A stretch of DNA of 64,000 bases from Acetobacter sp. CAG:977 (GTDB taxonomy: Bacteria; Pseudomonadota; Alphaproteobacteria; CAAGCB01; CAG-977). The stretch covers positions 133,088 to 197,087 of the forward strand of contig HF994934.1 of NCBI GenBank assembly GCA_000434295.1, given 5' to 3'. Made by a program: the position numbers and the translations under genes. The notes under the pieces were generated by a model, which did no database searches, was not told where the DNA came from, and was given only the letters and a program-made list of their open reading frames with translations. Positions 50,870 to 59,506 of this stretch are shown in pieces (position 1 is the first letter of the stretch; every line of letters starts with the position of its first letter).

Positions 50870-51379
50870 GTGACGGGGAATACAAATACAAAAATTCGAG
50901 CGGAAAAATACTTTTTTAGCGCCTACATCGTTTTTTGCGTGTTGTGGACGTTGTTGATCGATGTCGTTCCCAATGCGGACGACTTTGCCAATCCGGATAC
51001 ATTTGTTTTTTTGTATCCGATCGGGGATCTATTCCTTTTTATGCTGTTTTACGGAATCGTCTTTTTTCTGTTTACGGCAAAGCGCGACTTAAACCATAAA
51101 ATTCTGTTTTACGGATTTTCTCTGCCCGGAATAATCCTGTTGACGGGAATTATTTTCAGCGGGGCTTTGAACGAAATGGGATTTTTTATTTTCGTTCCGA
51201 ACGACGTTACGAAAATAGACTTTGTCCGGCTGTTTTCTTGGTTGATTACGTACGTTCAACCTGTTTTGGCTGTAACGCTGTTCTTTACGAAAACGCGGAT
51301 ATCAAAAGATATTCGGATAAAGTTTTTTGTTCCCGTTTTCGGAGTTATCGCGATAAAAGCCTTTTATGTCGTTATTTGA
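50870..51379 (+). CDS. Small polytopic membrane protein of unknown function
   Basis: The 169-residue protein has four strongly hydrophobic segments (near 17-33, 48-68, 80-100 and 120-140) and short polar loops. No motif or family is recognised. The start is GTG at 50870, with no strong ribosome-binding site and no better ATG upstream, so the N-terminus is uncertain. It is preceded by 140 bp of very A/T-rich sequence with a TATATAA stretch (near 50847) that could be a -10 element, and it stands alone between the grpE terminator and convergent proC. Confidence 0.65.
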   Translation: MTGNTNTKIRAEKYFFSAYIVFCVLWTLLIDVVPNADDFANPDTFVFLYPIGDLFLFMLFYGIVFFLFTAKRDLNHKILFYGFSLPGIILLTGIIFSGALNEMGFFIFVPNDVTKIDFVRLFSWLITYVQPVLAVTLFFTKTRISKDIRIKFFVPVFGVIAIKAFYVVI

Positions 51380-51391
51380 ACGGGGACTTTA

Positions 51392-52204
51392 TTAAGCGGT
51401 TGCCAATTCTTTGGAACGTTTTTCGGCGGCTTTGACGGCTTTTGTCATTAACGGTGCAAAGCCGCTGTTTTCGTCTGTCAAAACAGCTAAAGCCGCGGCG
51501 GTCGTTCCGTTCGGCGTCGTTACGTTTTTACGCAACGTTTCGGGCGTTTCGGGGCTTTGGCGCATCAATTCCGCCGCGCCGACAACCGTCGCCCGCGCCA
51601 AACGTTCGGCATCCGCCCGATTTAACCCCGTTGCTTCGGCGGCCTGTGCCAGCGCTTCGGTCAGGTAAAAAACATAAGCCGGACCGCTGCCCGAAACGGC
51701 GGTTACGGCATCCATTAAATCTTCGTTTTTTAGCTCTAACATATCTCCGCAGGCGTTTAACAGGCTCTTGACGTAATTTTTTTGTTCGTCCGAGACGGCT
51801 TTGTTTGCAAAAATTCCGGTAATGCCCCGTCCGACGGCGGCAGGCGTATTCGGCATGGCTCGAACTATGGCGGCGGTTTTGCCCAATTTTTCTTCAAACC
51901 ACGCAACGGGGCGTCCCGCGACGATGGATAACAGGACGGCGCCTTTGTCCGTAAAGGCTTTCACGTCATTGATAATGTTTTCGATTAAAAAAGGTTTGAC
52001 GGCGACAAAAACGGCATCGGGGCAAAAATCCGAGAAAGGTTCGGGCGTTTCGGCGGCAATGACGTTCATGTTTTTCAATGAAGCGCGAATTTCGGCGTTC
52101 GGTTCGACGACGCGGATACCGTCGGGGCTTTGCCCGTTTTTCAAAGCACCGTTTAAGAAAGCTCCGCCCATTTTCCCGCAACCGAATATTAACAAGCCGG
52201 ACAT
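51392..52204 (-). CDS. proC: Pyrroline-5-carboxylate reductase
   Basis: ProC makes proline from pyrroline-5-carboxylate with NAD(P)H. The 270-residue product has the N-terminal nucleotide motif GLLIFGCGKMGGAF, FVAVKPFLIENII, VRAMPNTPAAVGRG, and the signature AVSGSGPAYVFYLTEAL. The C-terminal TTPNGTTAAALAVL is also conserved. The ribosome-binding site is weak (AAAAGG). It is divergent from hldD. Confidence 0.96.
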   Translation of the reverse strand: MSGLLIFGCGKMGGAFLNGALKNGQSPDGIRVVEPNAEIRASLKNMNVIAAETPEPFSDFCPDAVFVAVKPFLIENIINDVKAFTDKGAVLLSIVAGRPVAWFEEKLGKTAAIVRAMPNTPAAVGRGITGIFANKAVSDEQKNYVKSLLNACGDMLELKNEDLMDAVTAVSGSGPAYVFYLTEALAQAAEATGLNRADAERLARATVVGAAELMRQSPETPETLRKNVTTPNGTTAAALAVLTDENSGFAPLMTKAVKAAEKRSKELATA

Positions 52205-52282
52205 GATTTTTTTCCTTTTTTAAAAAAGCCTCTTTTTCAGACAAAGATAAAGCGGGCGGCTTTTTTTTTAAAGAAAAAGATT

Positions 52283-52311
52283 TTGGGTCTTAAGCGGAAT
52301 TGTCGTATAAA
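52283..52311 (+). promoter_or_regulatory. Candidate promoter of hldD
   Basis: TTGGGT (52283-52288) and TATAAA (52306-52311) are separated by 17 bases and lie 35 bp upstream of the hldD start codon. Confidence 0.5.
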
Positions 52312-52345
52312 GAAGTTCAGTATTAAACAACAAGGGGACTTGGCT

Positions 52346-53332
52346 ATGTTTGTTATTACGGGCGGCGCGGGATTTATCGGTTCGAACGTTGCGGCGCAGA
52401 TCGAAGCCCGGGAAATGGGCGAAGTTGCCGTTATTGACAGGCTTCGTAACGGGGACAAGTGGCGCAACATATCGAAACGTTTTTTGCGTAACATCGTATT
52501 TCCGGAAGACACGTTTGATTTTTTGAACGAGCGTGCGGCCAAGATCGAAGCCGTTTTGCATTTCGGAGCGATTTCTTCTCCGATGGAAAACGATGTTGAC
52601 ACGATAGTCAAAAACAACATCCAGCTGACCTGGTCGCTGTGGAAATGGTGTACCGAACATGAAGTTCCGTTTATATATGCGTCTTCAGCGGCGGTTTACG
52701 GGGACGGTTCTTTGGGTTTTGCGGACGACCTTTCGACGGAAGCGTTGGCAAAGCTTCGCCCGTTAAGCCCCTTTGCGTGGAGCAAGCTGTTTATGGATCG
52801 CAAGGTTGCCGAAGCCGTGGAAGACGACAAAATGACGCCTCCGCAATGGGTGGGTTTAAGATTTTTCAATTTGTACGGACCGAACGAGTATCACAAGGGA
52901 CACCATCAAAGCGTTATTCCCCAAATTTATACGCAAGCCAAGAACGGCAAGCTGTTTCCTTTGTTTAAGTCCGAGAATCCCGAATACAAAGACGGCGATC
53001 AGATGCGGGATTTCATGTGGATTGACGATTGCGTTGACATTGTTTTGTGGTTTTTGACGCATCGTGAAACGAGCGGTCTGTTTAATGCAGGGACGGGATT
53101 GGCCAGAACGTACGCCGATGTTTTGCGGGCGGTTTATGCGGCTTTGGAAGAAGATCCCGAAATGGACTTTATCGATTTGCCGGACGCTTTAAAGAACAAA
53201 TATCAATACTTTACGCAAGCCGATATTTCCAAGCTGCGTGCGGCCGGATACGACAAACCGTTCACAACGTTGGAAGACGGTGTCGCGAAATATGTAAAAG
53301 ACTTTTTGTCTTCGGCGGATCCTTATCGCTGA
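52346..53332 (+). CDS. hldD: ADP-heptose 6-epimerase (HldD family) with Tyr-to-Phe change
   Basis: HldD converts ADP-D-glycero- to ADP-L-glycero-D-manno-heptose for the lipopolysaccharide core. The 328-residue extended SDR has FVITGGAGFIGSN at the N-terminus and YASSAAVYG (111-119) with the conserved Ser. It also has the Lys184-containing YHKG, matching the second catalytic base of E. coli HldD. The Y-x3-K motif reads F-A-W-S-K (143-147): Phe replaces the catalytic Tyr. The start at 52346 is chosen because it gives the family N-terminus and follows AAGGGG; a longer frame from 52283 includes the promoter. If the Phe is real, activity may be reduced or altered. Confidence 0.85.
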   Translation: MFVITGGAGFIGSNVAAQIEAREMGEVAVIDRLRNGDKWRNISKRFLRNIVFPEDTFDFLNERAAKIEAVLHFGAISSPMENDVDTIVKNNIQLTWSLWKWCTEHEVPFIYASSAAVYGDGSLGFADDLSTEALAKLRPLSPFAWSKLFMDRKVAEAVEDDKMTPPQWVGLRFFNLYGPNEYHKGHHQSVIPQIYTQAKNGKLFPLFKSENPEYKDGDQMRDFMWIDDCVDIVLWFLTHRETSGLFNAGTGLARTYADVLRAVYAALEEDPEMDFIDLPDALKNKYQYFTQADISKLRAAGYDKPFTTLEDGVAKYVKDFLSSADPYR

Positions 53333-53347
53333 TACGGAGAGGAAAGA

Positions 53348-54151
53348 ATGGTTTACAAAGGTATCCCTTTCCCCGATATAGATCCCGTTGCCGTCCACAT
53401 AGGCTCTTTCGGGCTTCGTTGGTATTCGTTGGCGTATTTGGTCGGGATTTTTACGGCGTGGTGGCTGGCAAAGCGGATGTTAAGCCGTTATCCGTCGGAT
53501 TTTAAGCCCGAAATGGTTGACGATGTTATGTTTTGGGGAACGGTCGGATTGATTCTCGGCGCGAGAATCGGCTACGTTCTTTTTTATAATCTGGACCATT
53601 ATTTGGAAAACCCGCTGCAGATATTTGCGTTGTGGCAGGGGGGGATGTCTTTCCACGGAGCCCTGATCGGCGTTATAACGGCGTTGTACATATACGCCCG
53701 CAAAGAAAAAGTAAGCTTTTTTGCGATTACGGATGTTTTGGCGTGTTTGGCGCCGATAGGACTGTTTTTGGGGCGTTTGGCAAACTTTGTGAACGGAGAG
53801 CTGTTCGGGCGCGTTACGATGTCGGTGCCTTGGGCGGTTATTTTTCCGAACGGGGGGCCTTTGCCGCGCCATCCCAGCCAGCTTTACGAAGCGTGCTTTG
53901 AAGGCGTGGTTTTGTTTTTGGTATTGTTTTCTTTGTGGCACAGAAGCGTTTGGGTTCGGATTCGTCCGGGATTTTTGTCCGGGGCGTTTTTGGTCGGATA
54001 TGCTCTGGCACGCGGAGTTGTCGAGAATTTTCGCGAACCCGATCCGCAGTTGGGGTTTTTGTTCGCGCGCGTCACGATGGGTCAATTGTTGACGTTGCCG
54101 ATGCTTGTTTGCGGGCTGTGGATTATGCTGAGGGCGGCAAAAAAGTCTTAG
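53348..54151 (+). CDS. lgt: Prolipoprotein diacylglyceryl transferase
   Basis: Lgt attaches diacylglycerol to the lipobox Cys of prelipoproteins in the inner membrane. The 267-residue product has about seven membrane helices and the family blocks LRWYSLAYLVGIF, WQGGMSFHGALIG, the signature GRLANFVNGELFGR, and PRHPSQLYEA. The window encodes several likely substrates (for example the products at 39070, 44711 and 61555). GAGGA precedes ATG 53348. Confidence 0.97.
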   Translation: MVYKGIPFPDIDPVAVHIGSFGLRWYSLAYLVGIFTAWWLAKRMLSRYPSDFKPEMVDDVMFWGTVGLILGARIGYVLFYNLDHYLENPLQIFALWQGGMSFHGALIGVITALYIYARKEKVSFFAITDVLACLAPIGLFLGRLANFVNGELFGRVTMSVPWAVIFPNGGPLPRHPSQLYEACFEGVVLFLVLFSLWHRSVWVRIRPGFLSGAFLVGYALARGVVENFREPDPQLGFLFARVTMGQLLTLPMLVCGLWIMLRAAKKS

Positions 54152-54216
54152 GAAACGGGGTCTTTTTTGGTATGCTGAATCGTTTTTTGAAACGCCTGAT
54201 GCAGGAGACCTAAGAA

Positions 54217-54828
54217 ATGGCATTAAATCCCCGTAGGAAAGGATTGTTTTCAGGGCTTGCGGCATTGGTTCGCCTGAAGCTTATTGTTCCTTTGTTAAGA
54301 TCGAAAAAGCCTCCGGAATTTACGGCGAAAGGGGCATTGGTCGGCATGGCATGGGCGATGACTCCGCTGGTCGGGATTCAGATGTATCTTGTTTTTATGA
54401 CGTGGCTCGGGACTCGGCGGTTTTTCAAGTGGGATTTCAGTTTGCCCGTAGCGATAGCCTTTACGTGGGTAACAAACGTTTTAACGGTACCGCCGTTTTA
54501 TTATGCATTTTATGTAACGGGCAAAGCGATGACGGGGACTTTTGCGGAGCGTACGACGTATGCCAAGTTCACGGGATTGCTTCAGGAAGCCCTGCACGAA
54601 GGCGGAATTGCCGAAGCGATTAAAGCTTCGTTAGAGATCATGATTAAGGATTGGGGCGTTTCGATGATGATCGGATCGATTCCCTGGATTATTGTCGGCG
54701 GGGCGTTGGCGTATTATTTTGTTTTGCAGTTTGCCAGAAAAAGAGAACAGATTCGTCAAAAAAGACTTGAAAAGAAAGCCCAAGCGGAGCAAAAAGCAAT
54801 AAAGGCCACAGGACAGGAAACAGTTTGA
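54217..54828 (+). CDS. DUF2062 membrane protein
   Basis: The 203-residue protein matches the DUF2062 pattern: KGALVGMAWAMTPLVGIQMYL in the first third, then FKWDFSLPVAIAFTWVTNVLTVPPFYYAFYVTGK (split at the family proline), and a C-terminal helix. About three membrane segments are present, with a basic Glu/Lys/Gln-rich C-terminus. The biochemical role is unknown. AGGAGA precedes ATG 54217, and the stop overlaps pgeF (TGATG), so they are co-transcribed. Confidence 0.9.
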   Translation: MALNPRRKGLFSGLAALVRLKLIVPLLRSKKPPEFTAKGALVGMAWAMTPLVGIQMYLVFMTWLGTRRFFKWDFSLPVAIAFTWVTNVLTVPPFYYAFYVTGKAMTGTFAERTTYAKFTGLLQEALHEGGIAEAIKASLEIMIKDWGVSMMIGSIPWIIVGGALAYYFVLQFARKREQIRQKRLEKKAQAEQKAIKATGQETV

Positions 54829-55607
54829 TGGAACCGGTTACGCCCTCACTTTTTGAAGTTGCCGAAGGCATACGCTACCGTTTTTTCACGCGCCGAAACG
54901 GAGTGTCCGAAGGGGAATATTCTTCTTTGAACTGTTCGATACAGGCGGGGGACGATCCTGCGAAGGTTCGTGAAAACATGCGCCGTGTAGCGTTAAATTT
55001 GGGCTGTACGGTAGAAAAGATATTTGTATTGCATCAAACGCATTCTTCACAGGTTATTACGGTACAAAGCCGTGAACCGTTTGAAAAGACGCCGTATGCG
55101 GACGCATTGGTTACGGATTGTTCAAACATATATTTAGGGATCAAGACGGCGGATTGTGCGCCTGTTTTGTTTGCGGACGTGGAGAATCGGGTTATCGGCG
55201 CGGCGCATGCGGGATGGCGCGGTGCTGTCGGGGGGATTTTGGAAAACACGTTGTCCGCGATGGAAGAGATCGGAGCAAAGAAAGAAAATGTTTTGGCGAT
55301 GGTGGGACCGTGCATAGCACCACAGTCTTATGAAGTCGGTCAGGACATGTTTGACGAATTTTTAAAAGCGGATGTGAAGGCGGCGTTGTTTTTCACGCCG
55401 GCGGGCAAAGGGAAATACCGTTTTGACTTGCCGGGATATGTTTTGGCACGTTTAGAGCGAGCGGGTATCGGCGCGGCGGAATGGGTCGGCAAAGACACAT
55501 ATTCTTCGGAACAGGATTACTTTTCTTATCGCCGTTCGTCCGAGAAGGGCGAGAAATGCGGCAGACAGCTGTCGGTTATCGGGCTTTTGGACGAATCTTT
55601 ATTTTAA
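54828..55607 (+). CDS. pgeF: Laccase-domain protein PgeF/YfiH (peptidoglycan editing factor)
   Basis: This family has been described as polyphenol oxidase, purine nucleoside phosphorylase and, in E. coli YfiH, an editing factor that hydrolyses misincorporated UDP-MurNAc-L-Ser. The 259-residue product has the conserved metal-site motifs LHQTHSSQV, KTADCAPVLF and AAHAGWRGAVGG, then GPCIAPQSYEVG. ATG 54828 overlaps the DUF2062 stop by one base; a TTG one codon upstream is the alternative. It precedes prs by 18 bp. Confidence 0.92.
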   Translation: MEPVTPSLFEVAEGIRYRFFTRRNGVSEGEYSSLNCSIQAGDDPAKVRENMRRVALNLGCTVEKIFVLHQTHSSQVITVQSREPFEKTPYADALVTDCSNIYLGIKTADCAPVLFADVENRVIGAAHAGWRGAVGGILENTLSAMEEIGAKKENVLAMVGPCIAPQSYEVGQDMFDEFLKADVKAALFFTPAGKGKYRFDLPGYVLARLERAGIGAAEWVGKDTYSSEQDYFSYRRSSEKGEKCGRQLSVIGLLDESLF

Positions 55608-55625
55608 TCGGAGAGGAACTCAGAC

Positions 55626-56558
55626 ATGAAAATTTTTTCTGGTAACAGTAATCTTCCATTTGCGCAGGCTGTTGCCTCTTATATGGACACGACGCTGTCC
55701 AAGATATCGGTGCGCCGCTTTGCCGACAATGAAGTCTTTGTCGAGATACAGGAAACGGTGCGCGGACAGGATGTTTTTATAGTTCAGCCGACCAGCTCGC
55801 CCGTGAACGACAATTTAATGGAACTGTTAATCATGCTGGACACGTTTCGCCGCAGTTCGGCGCGGCGCATAACGGCGGTTATACCGTATTTCGGCTATGC
55901 GCGCCAAGACCGTCGTTCGGCGCCCCGTACGCCGATTTCGGCAAAGCTGGTTGCGAATTTGATTGCTTCCGCCGGGGCAAGCCGCGTGGTCACGATGGAC
56001 TTGCACGCGGGACAGATTCAGGGATTTTTCGATATTCCCGTTGATAATCTGATGGCGGCTCCGGTAATGGTCAAAGATATTATGTATAATTACCGCGACA
56101 AAACGCCGATGATTGTATCTCCCGACGTAGGCGGGGTTGTCCGTGCGCGGTCGATAGCGAAACGGTTGCACGCGGATTTGGCTATTATTGACAAACGTCG
56201 CGAACGTGCCGGAGTATCGGAAGTCATGAATATTATCGGCGACGTTTCCGGTCAGGACTGCATATTGGTTGACGATATTGTCGATTCGGCGGGAACGCTG
56301 TGCAATGCGGCGGAAGCTTTGATGAATGCGGGAGCAAAGTCGGTTCAGGCTTATGTTACGCACGGAGTTTTGTCGGGCGATGCCGTAAAGCGCGTTGCGA
56401 AGTCTCCGTTGGAATCGCTGGTAATTACGGACAGCATAGCGGCGACGCCGGAAGTTCAGGCAACGAAGAACATTCGGATATTGTCCGTTGCGGAATTGGT
56501 CGGAGAATCGATTTTGCGCATCAGTGAAGAACGTTCGGTAACGAGTCTGTTTTATTAA
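55626..56558 (+). CDS. prs: Ribose-phosphate pyrophosphokinase
   Basis: Prs makes PRPP from ribose 5-phosphate and ATP for purine, pyrimidine, histidine and NAD synthesis. The 310-residue class I enzyme has [29 protein letters not shown], the flexible-loop [28 protein letters not shown] (split) and the PRPP-binding [23 protein letters not shown] precedes ATG 55626. Confidence 0.97.
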   Translation: MKIFSGNSNLPFAQAVASYMDTTLSKISVRRFADNEVFVEIQETVRGQDVFIVQPTSSPVNDNLMELLIMLDTFRRSSARRITAVIPYFGYARQDRRSAPRTPISAKLVANLIASAGASRVVTMDLHAGQIQGFFDIPVDNLMAAPVMVKDIMYNYRDKTPMIVSPDVGGVVRARSIAKRLHADLAIIDKRRERAGVSEVMNIIGDVSGQDCILVDDIVDSAGTLCNAAEALMNAGAKSVQAYVTHGVLSGDAVKRVAKSPLESLVITDSIAATPEVQATKNIRILSVAELVGESILRISEERSVTSLFY

Positions 56559-56624
56559 GAAGACGCTTGCTCTTTGTTTTGAAACGGTGTAAAGCTTCAT
56601 AGTTTTCCGTGTTGACGGGAAATA

Positions 56625-56651
56625 GGTTCAGGCACCCCTGGAGGCTGAACC
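56625..56651 (+). promoter_or_regulatory. Leader stem-loop upstream of rplY
   Basis: GGTTCAG (56625-56631) and CTGAACC (56645-56651) form a perfect 7-bp stem with a 13-base loop. It lies 33 bases before the rplY start codon. It is not followed by T residues. Ribosomal-protein leaders often carry such hairpins, but no specific element is recognised here. Confidence 0.35.
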
Positions 56652-56684
56652 GCAGTTGGTTTAAATATTAAGGATTTGAAAGAA

Positions 56685-57332
56685 ATGGCAAAAATCACAT
56701 CTTTGCGCGTTAACGAGCGTAATGTGGCAGGTAAGGGGGCCGCACGCGCCGAACGCCGCGCCGGTTTGATTCCCGGTGTTATTTACGGAGAAAAGAAAGC
56801 TCCGATTATGTTTTCGATTTCGGCACTGGACTTGGATGCCCAGATGCGCCAGAAAGGTTTCTGGACGCGCCAGTTTGAAATTGAAGTCGGCAAAACCAAA
56901 TGCCATGCTATTTGTCAGGACATTCAGACGGATCCCGTATCCGATCGTCCTGTTCACGTTGACTTTTTGCGTATTTCCGGAAATACGGAAATCGTTATCG
57001 AAGTTCCCGTTATGTACGAAAACGAACTGGCTTGCCCGGGTATCAAGCTGGGCGGTTCTTTGAACGCGATTTATCGTACGATTGAAGTTTCTTGCAAACC
57101 GAAAGACATTCCCGAAACGTTGTTTGTCGATTTGACGGGCTTGGAAATCAACGACGTTGTGAAGATGTCCGACGTCAAGTTCCCGGCAGGTGTCAAGCCG
57201 GTTGAAGAAGAAGACGTAACGATTGCTTCTATTGCGGCGCCTTCGACGGAAACGGTTGAAGAACCTGCTCCTGCGGCGGATGCGGCTGCGACGGATGCAG
57301 CGGCGGCTTCCGGGACGCCTTCGGCTTCTTAA
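56685..57332 (+). CDS. rplY: Ribosomal protein bL25 (Ctc/TL5 long form)
   Basis: bL25 binds 5S rRNA in the large subunit. The 215-residue product has the L25 domain (LRVNERNVAGKGAARAERRAG, split; IPGVIYGEKKAPI) and the C-terminal TL5/CTC domain with KLGGSLNAIYRTIEVSC and a hydrophilic Ala/Glu/Pro-rich end. ATG 56685 has AAGGA at a rather long 10-base distance. It is followed by pth, the standard rplY-pth-ychF order. Confidence 0.96.
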   Translation: MAKITSLRVNERNVAGKGAARAERRAGLIPGVIYGEKKAPIMFSISALDLDAQMRQKGFWTRQFEIEVGKTKCHAICQDIQTDPVSDRPVHVDFLRISGNTEIVIEVPVMYENELACPGIKLGGSLNAIYRTIEVSCKPKDIPETLFVDLTGLEINDVVKMSDVKFPAGVKPVEEEDVTIASIAAPSTETVEEPAPAADAAATDAAAASGTPSAS

Positions 57333-57348
57333 TCAAAGGATATTTGCC

Positions 57349-57930
57349 GTGTTTCTTTTTGTGGGTCTTGGGAATCCGGGATCGGAGTATAAGGGAAATC
57401 GGCATAATACAGGATTTATGGCGGCGGACGAACTTGTCCGCCGCTATAATTTTTCTTTGTGGCGTTCCCGATTTAATGCCGAAACGGCAGAAGGGGAAAT
57501 CGGCGGCGAAAAGGTTTTGCTGATTAAGCCGCAAACATTTATGAACAATTCCGGCGAATCCGTTTATGCGGCGATGTCGTTTTATAAGCTTCCCGTCGGA
57601 AATATAGTCGTATTTCACGACGAAATGGACGTTCCCGTAGGCAAAGTCAAAGCAAAAATCGGCGGCGGCGCCGGCGGGCATAACGGATTGCGCAGCATAG
57701 ATTCCAGATGCGGAACGGATTATGCGCGCGTTCGGATAGGAATCGGGCACCCTGCGGACAGAAGCTTGGTTGTGCCTTATGTATTATCGAATTTTTCCAA
57801 AGAAGAAAAAAACATTCTTGAGACGGAATTTGAAGACATAGCCGAAGCGGCACCGTATTTAATTACGGGTGGTCCGGCGGAATTTACGTCTCGTTTGGCG
57901 GTCATCCAATCAAAAAAGAAAAAAGGGTAA
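57349..57930 (+). CDS. pth: Peptidyl-tRNA hydrolase
   Basis: Pth recycles tRNA from prematurely released peptidyl-tRNA. The 193-residue product has FLFVGLGNPGSEYKGNRHNTG, split here at the catalytic His19, then KPQTFMNNSGESV, VFHDEMDVPVG with the active-site Asp, and GGGAGGHNGLRSI. The start is GTG at 57349, chosen because AAAGGA lies 8 bases upstream and the family N-terminus follows. A longer frame from 57223 runs through the end of rplY and is not real. Confidence 0.96.
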   Translation: MFLFVGLGNPGSEYKGNRHNTGFMAADELVRRYNFSLWRSRFNAETAEGEIGGEKVLLIKPQTFMNNSGESVYAAMSFYKLPVGNIVVFHDEMDVPVGKVKAKIGGGAGGHNGLRSIDSRCGTDYARVRIGIGHPADRSLVVPYVLSNFSKEEKNILETEFEDIAEAAPYLITGGPAEFTSRLAVIQSKKKKG

Positions 57931-57934
57931 GGAC

Positions 57935-59038
57935 ATGGGATTTAATTGCGGAATCGTAGGGTTGCCGAATGTCGGAAAATCGACGTTGTTTAACGCGCTG
58001 ACATCAACGATGGCGGCTCAGGCGGCGAATTATCCGTTTTGTACGATAGAACCGAACGTCGGGCGTGTCGCCGTTCCCGATTCGCGATTGGAAATTTTGT
58101 CCGAACTGGCAAAGTCTCAAAAAACGATATATACGCAGCTGGAGTTTGTTGACATTGCGGGATTGGTGCGCGGCGCGTCAAAGGGCGAAGGCTTGGGAAA
58201 CCAATTTTTGGCAAATATTCGCGAAGTCGATGCGATCGTACATGTTCTGCGTTGTTTTGAAAACAATGACATTACGCATGTGGAAGGGACGATAGATCCG
58301 GTTCGCGATGCGGAAACGATAGAAACGGAATTGATGCTGGCGGATTTGGACAGTCTGGAACGCCGCATTGTCCCGATTGAAAAGAAAGCAAAATCGGGGG
58401 AAAAAGACGCCAAAGTCCAAATGTCGGTCATGGAACCGGTATTGAATGCGTTAAGAGAGGGAAACCCCGCCCGTTTAATTACGTTTGACGACGAAGAACG
58501 TCAAAAGATTTACAAGCAACTGTTTTTATTGACGGCAAAGCCGATTTTATACGTTTGCAACGTGGACGAAGGATCGGCGGCTACGGGGAATGCTTTTTCG
58601 GACAAAGTCTTTGAGCGGGCAAAAAAAGAAGGTAATCAGGCGGTTATTATTTCTGCCGAAATCGAATCCGAAGTCGCGCGTCTGACCGACCCCGAAGAAC
58701 AAAAAGAATTTTTAGAAACGCTGGGCTTGCAGGAAACGGGATTAAACCGCGTTATTCAAGCGGGATATCGGTTATTGGATTTGATGACGTTTTTCACGGT
58801 CGGTCCGAAAGAATCGCGGGCATGGACGATCAAAAAAGGAATGTGCGCACCGCAGGCGGCGGGCGTTATCCATTCCGATTTTGAAAAAGGCTTTATTCGC
58901 GCCGAAATCATATCTTATGAAGACTTTGTCGAATGCAAGAGCGAAGCGCGCGCACGCGAGCTGGGCAAGCTTCGTTCGGAAGGCAAAACCTATGAAATGC
59001 AGGACGGCGATATCTGCCATTTCCTGTTTAACGTTTAA
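57935..59038 (+). CDS. ychF: Redox-regulated ATPase YchF (Obg-like)
   Basis: YchF/OLA1 is a translation-linked P-loop NTPase that prefers ATP. The 367-residue product has the P-loop GLPNVGKSTLFNAL near the N-terminus, DIAGLVRGASKGEGLGN, the altered base-recognition motif as VCNVDEGS in place of NKxD, and a C-terminal TGS domain (TFFTVGPKESRAWTIKKGM, ending EMQDGDICHFLFNV). ATG 57935 follows AAGGA. The longer frame from 57869 overlaps pth and is rejected. Confidence 0.97.
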   Translation: MGFNCGIVGLPNVGKSTLFNALTSTMAAQAANYPFCTIEPNVGRVAVPDSRLEILSELAKSQKTIYTQLEFVDIAGLVRGASKGEGLGNQFLANIREVDAIVHVLRCFENNDITHVEGTIDPVRDAETIETELMLADLDSLERRIVPIEKKAKSGEKDAKVQMSVMEPVLNALREGNPARLITFDDEERQKIYKQLFLLTAKPILYVCNVDEGSAATGNAFSDKVFERAKKEGNQAVIISAEIESEVARLTDPEEQKEFLETLGLQETGLNRVIQAGYRLLDLMTFFTVGPKESRAWTIKKGMCAPQAAGVIHSDFEKGFIRAEIISYEDFVECKSEARARELGKLRSEGKTYEMQDGDICHFLFNV

Positions 59039-59047
59039 GGCTTAAAA

Positions 59048-59506
59048 ATGAGATTGGCGTTATATGAACCCGACATACCGCAAAATACGGGAACGTTGAT
59101 GCGGTTGGCGGCGTGCTTTGACGTTCCCGTGGATATTATCGAACCGTGCGGTTTTATTTTTGATGACAAGCGGATGCGTCGTGCGGGGATGGATTATCTG
59201 GATATGGTAAACGTAACGCGCCACGATTCATGGGATAAATTTTTTGACGCTCATCGCGGTCGTATCGTATTGCTGACGACGAAAGGACATCGATCTTATG
59301 CGGATTTCGAATTTCGCGAAGACGACATCTTGTTGCTGGGGCGTGAAAGCGCAGGAGTTCCCGAAAACGTCCATCAGGCGGTTGACGTACAATTAAGGAT
59401 ACCGATGCGTCCCGAAGCGCGTTCAATCAATGTCGCTTTGGCGGGATCGATTGTCTTGGGCGAAGCGTTGCGTCAGACGGGGCATTTTTCGAAATTATCC
59501 GTTTAA
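59048..59506 (+). CDS. trmL: tRNA (cytidine(34)-2'-O)-methyltransferase TrmL
   Basis: TrmL methylates the wobble ribose of certain leucine tRNAs. The 152-residue SPOUT protein has LYEPDIPQNTGTLMRLAACF, DDKRMRRAGMDYLD, ILLLGRESAGVPENVH and the knot segment RIPMRPEARSINVALAGSIVLGEALRQ, split around the deep trefoil. It starts 9 bp after ychF and its stop overlaps the convergent PLP-protein stop by four bases. Confidence 0.95.
   Translation: MRLALYEPDIPQNTGTLMRLAACFDVPVDIIEPCGFIFDDKRMRRAGMDYLDMVNVTRHDSWDKFFDAHRGRIVLLTTKGHRSYADFEFREDDILLLGRESAGVPENVHQAVDVQLRIPMRPEARSINVALAGSIVLGEALRQTGHFSKLSV

Noticed and set aside
53480..54265. 261-residue minus-strand frame opposite lgt.
   Set aside because: Antisense shadow of a conserved membrane enzyme; composition is rich in Arg, Gln and Pro with no domain.
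57223..57348. Upstream extension of pth giving a 235-residue protein.
   Set aside because: The extra N-terminus is an Arg/Leu-rich translation of the rplY end in another frame; the GTG at 57349 has a good ribosome-binding site and the family N-terminus.
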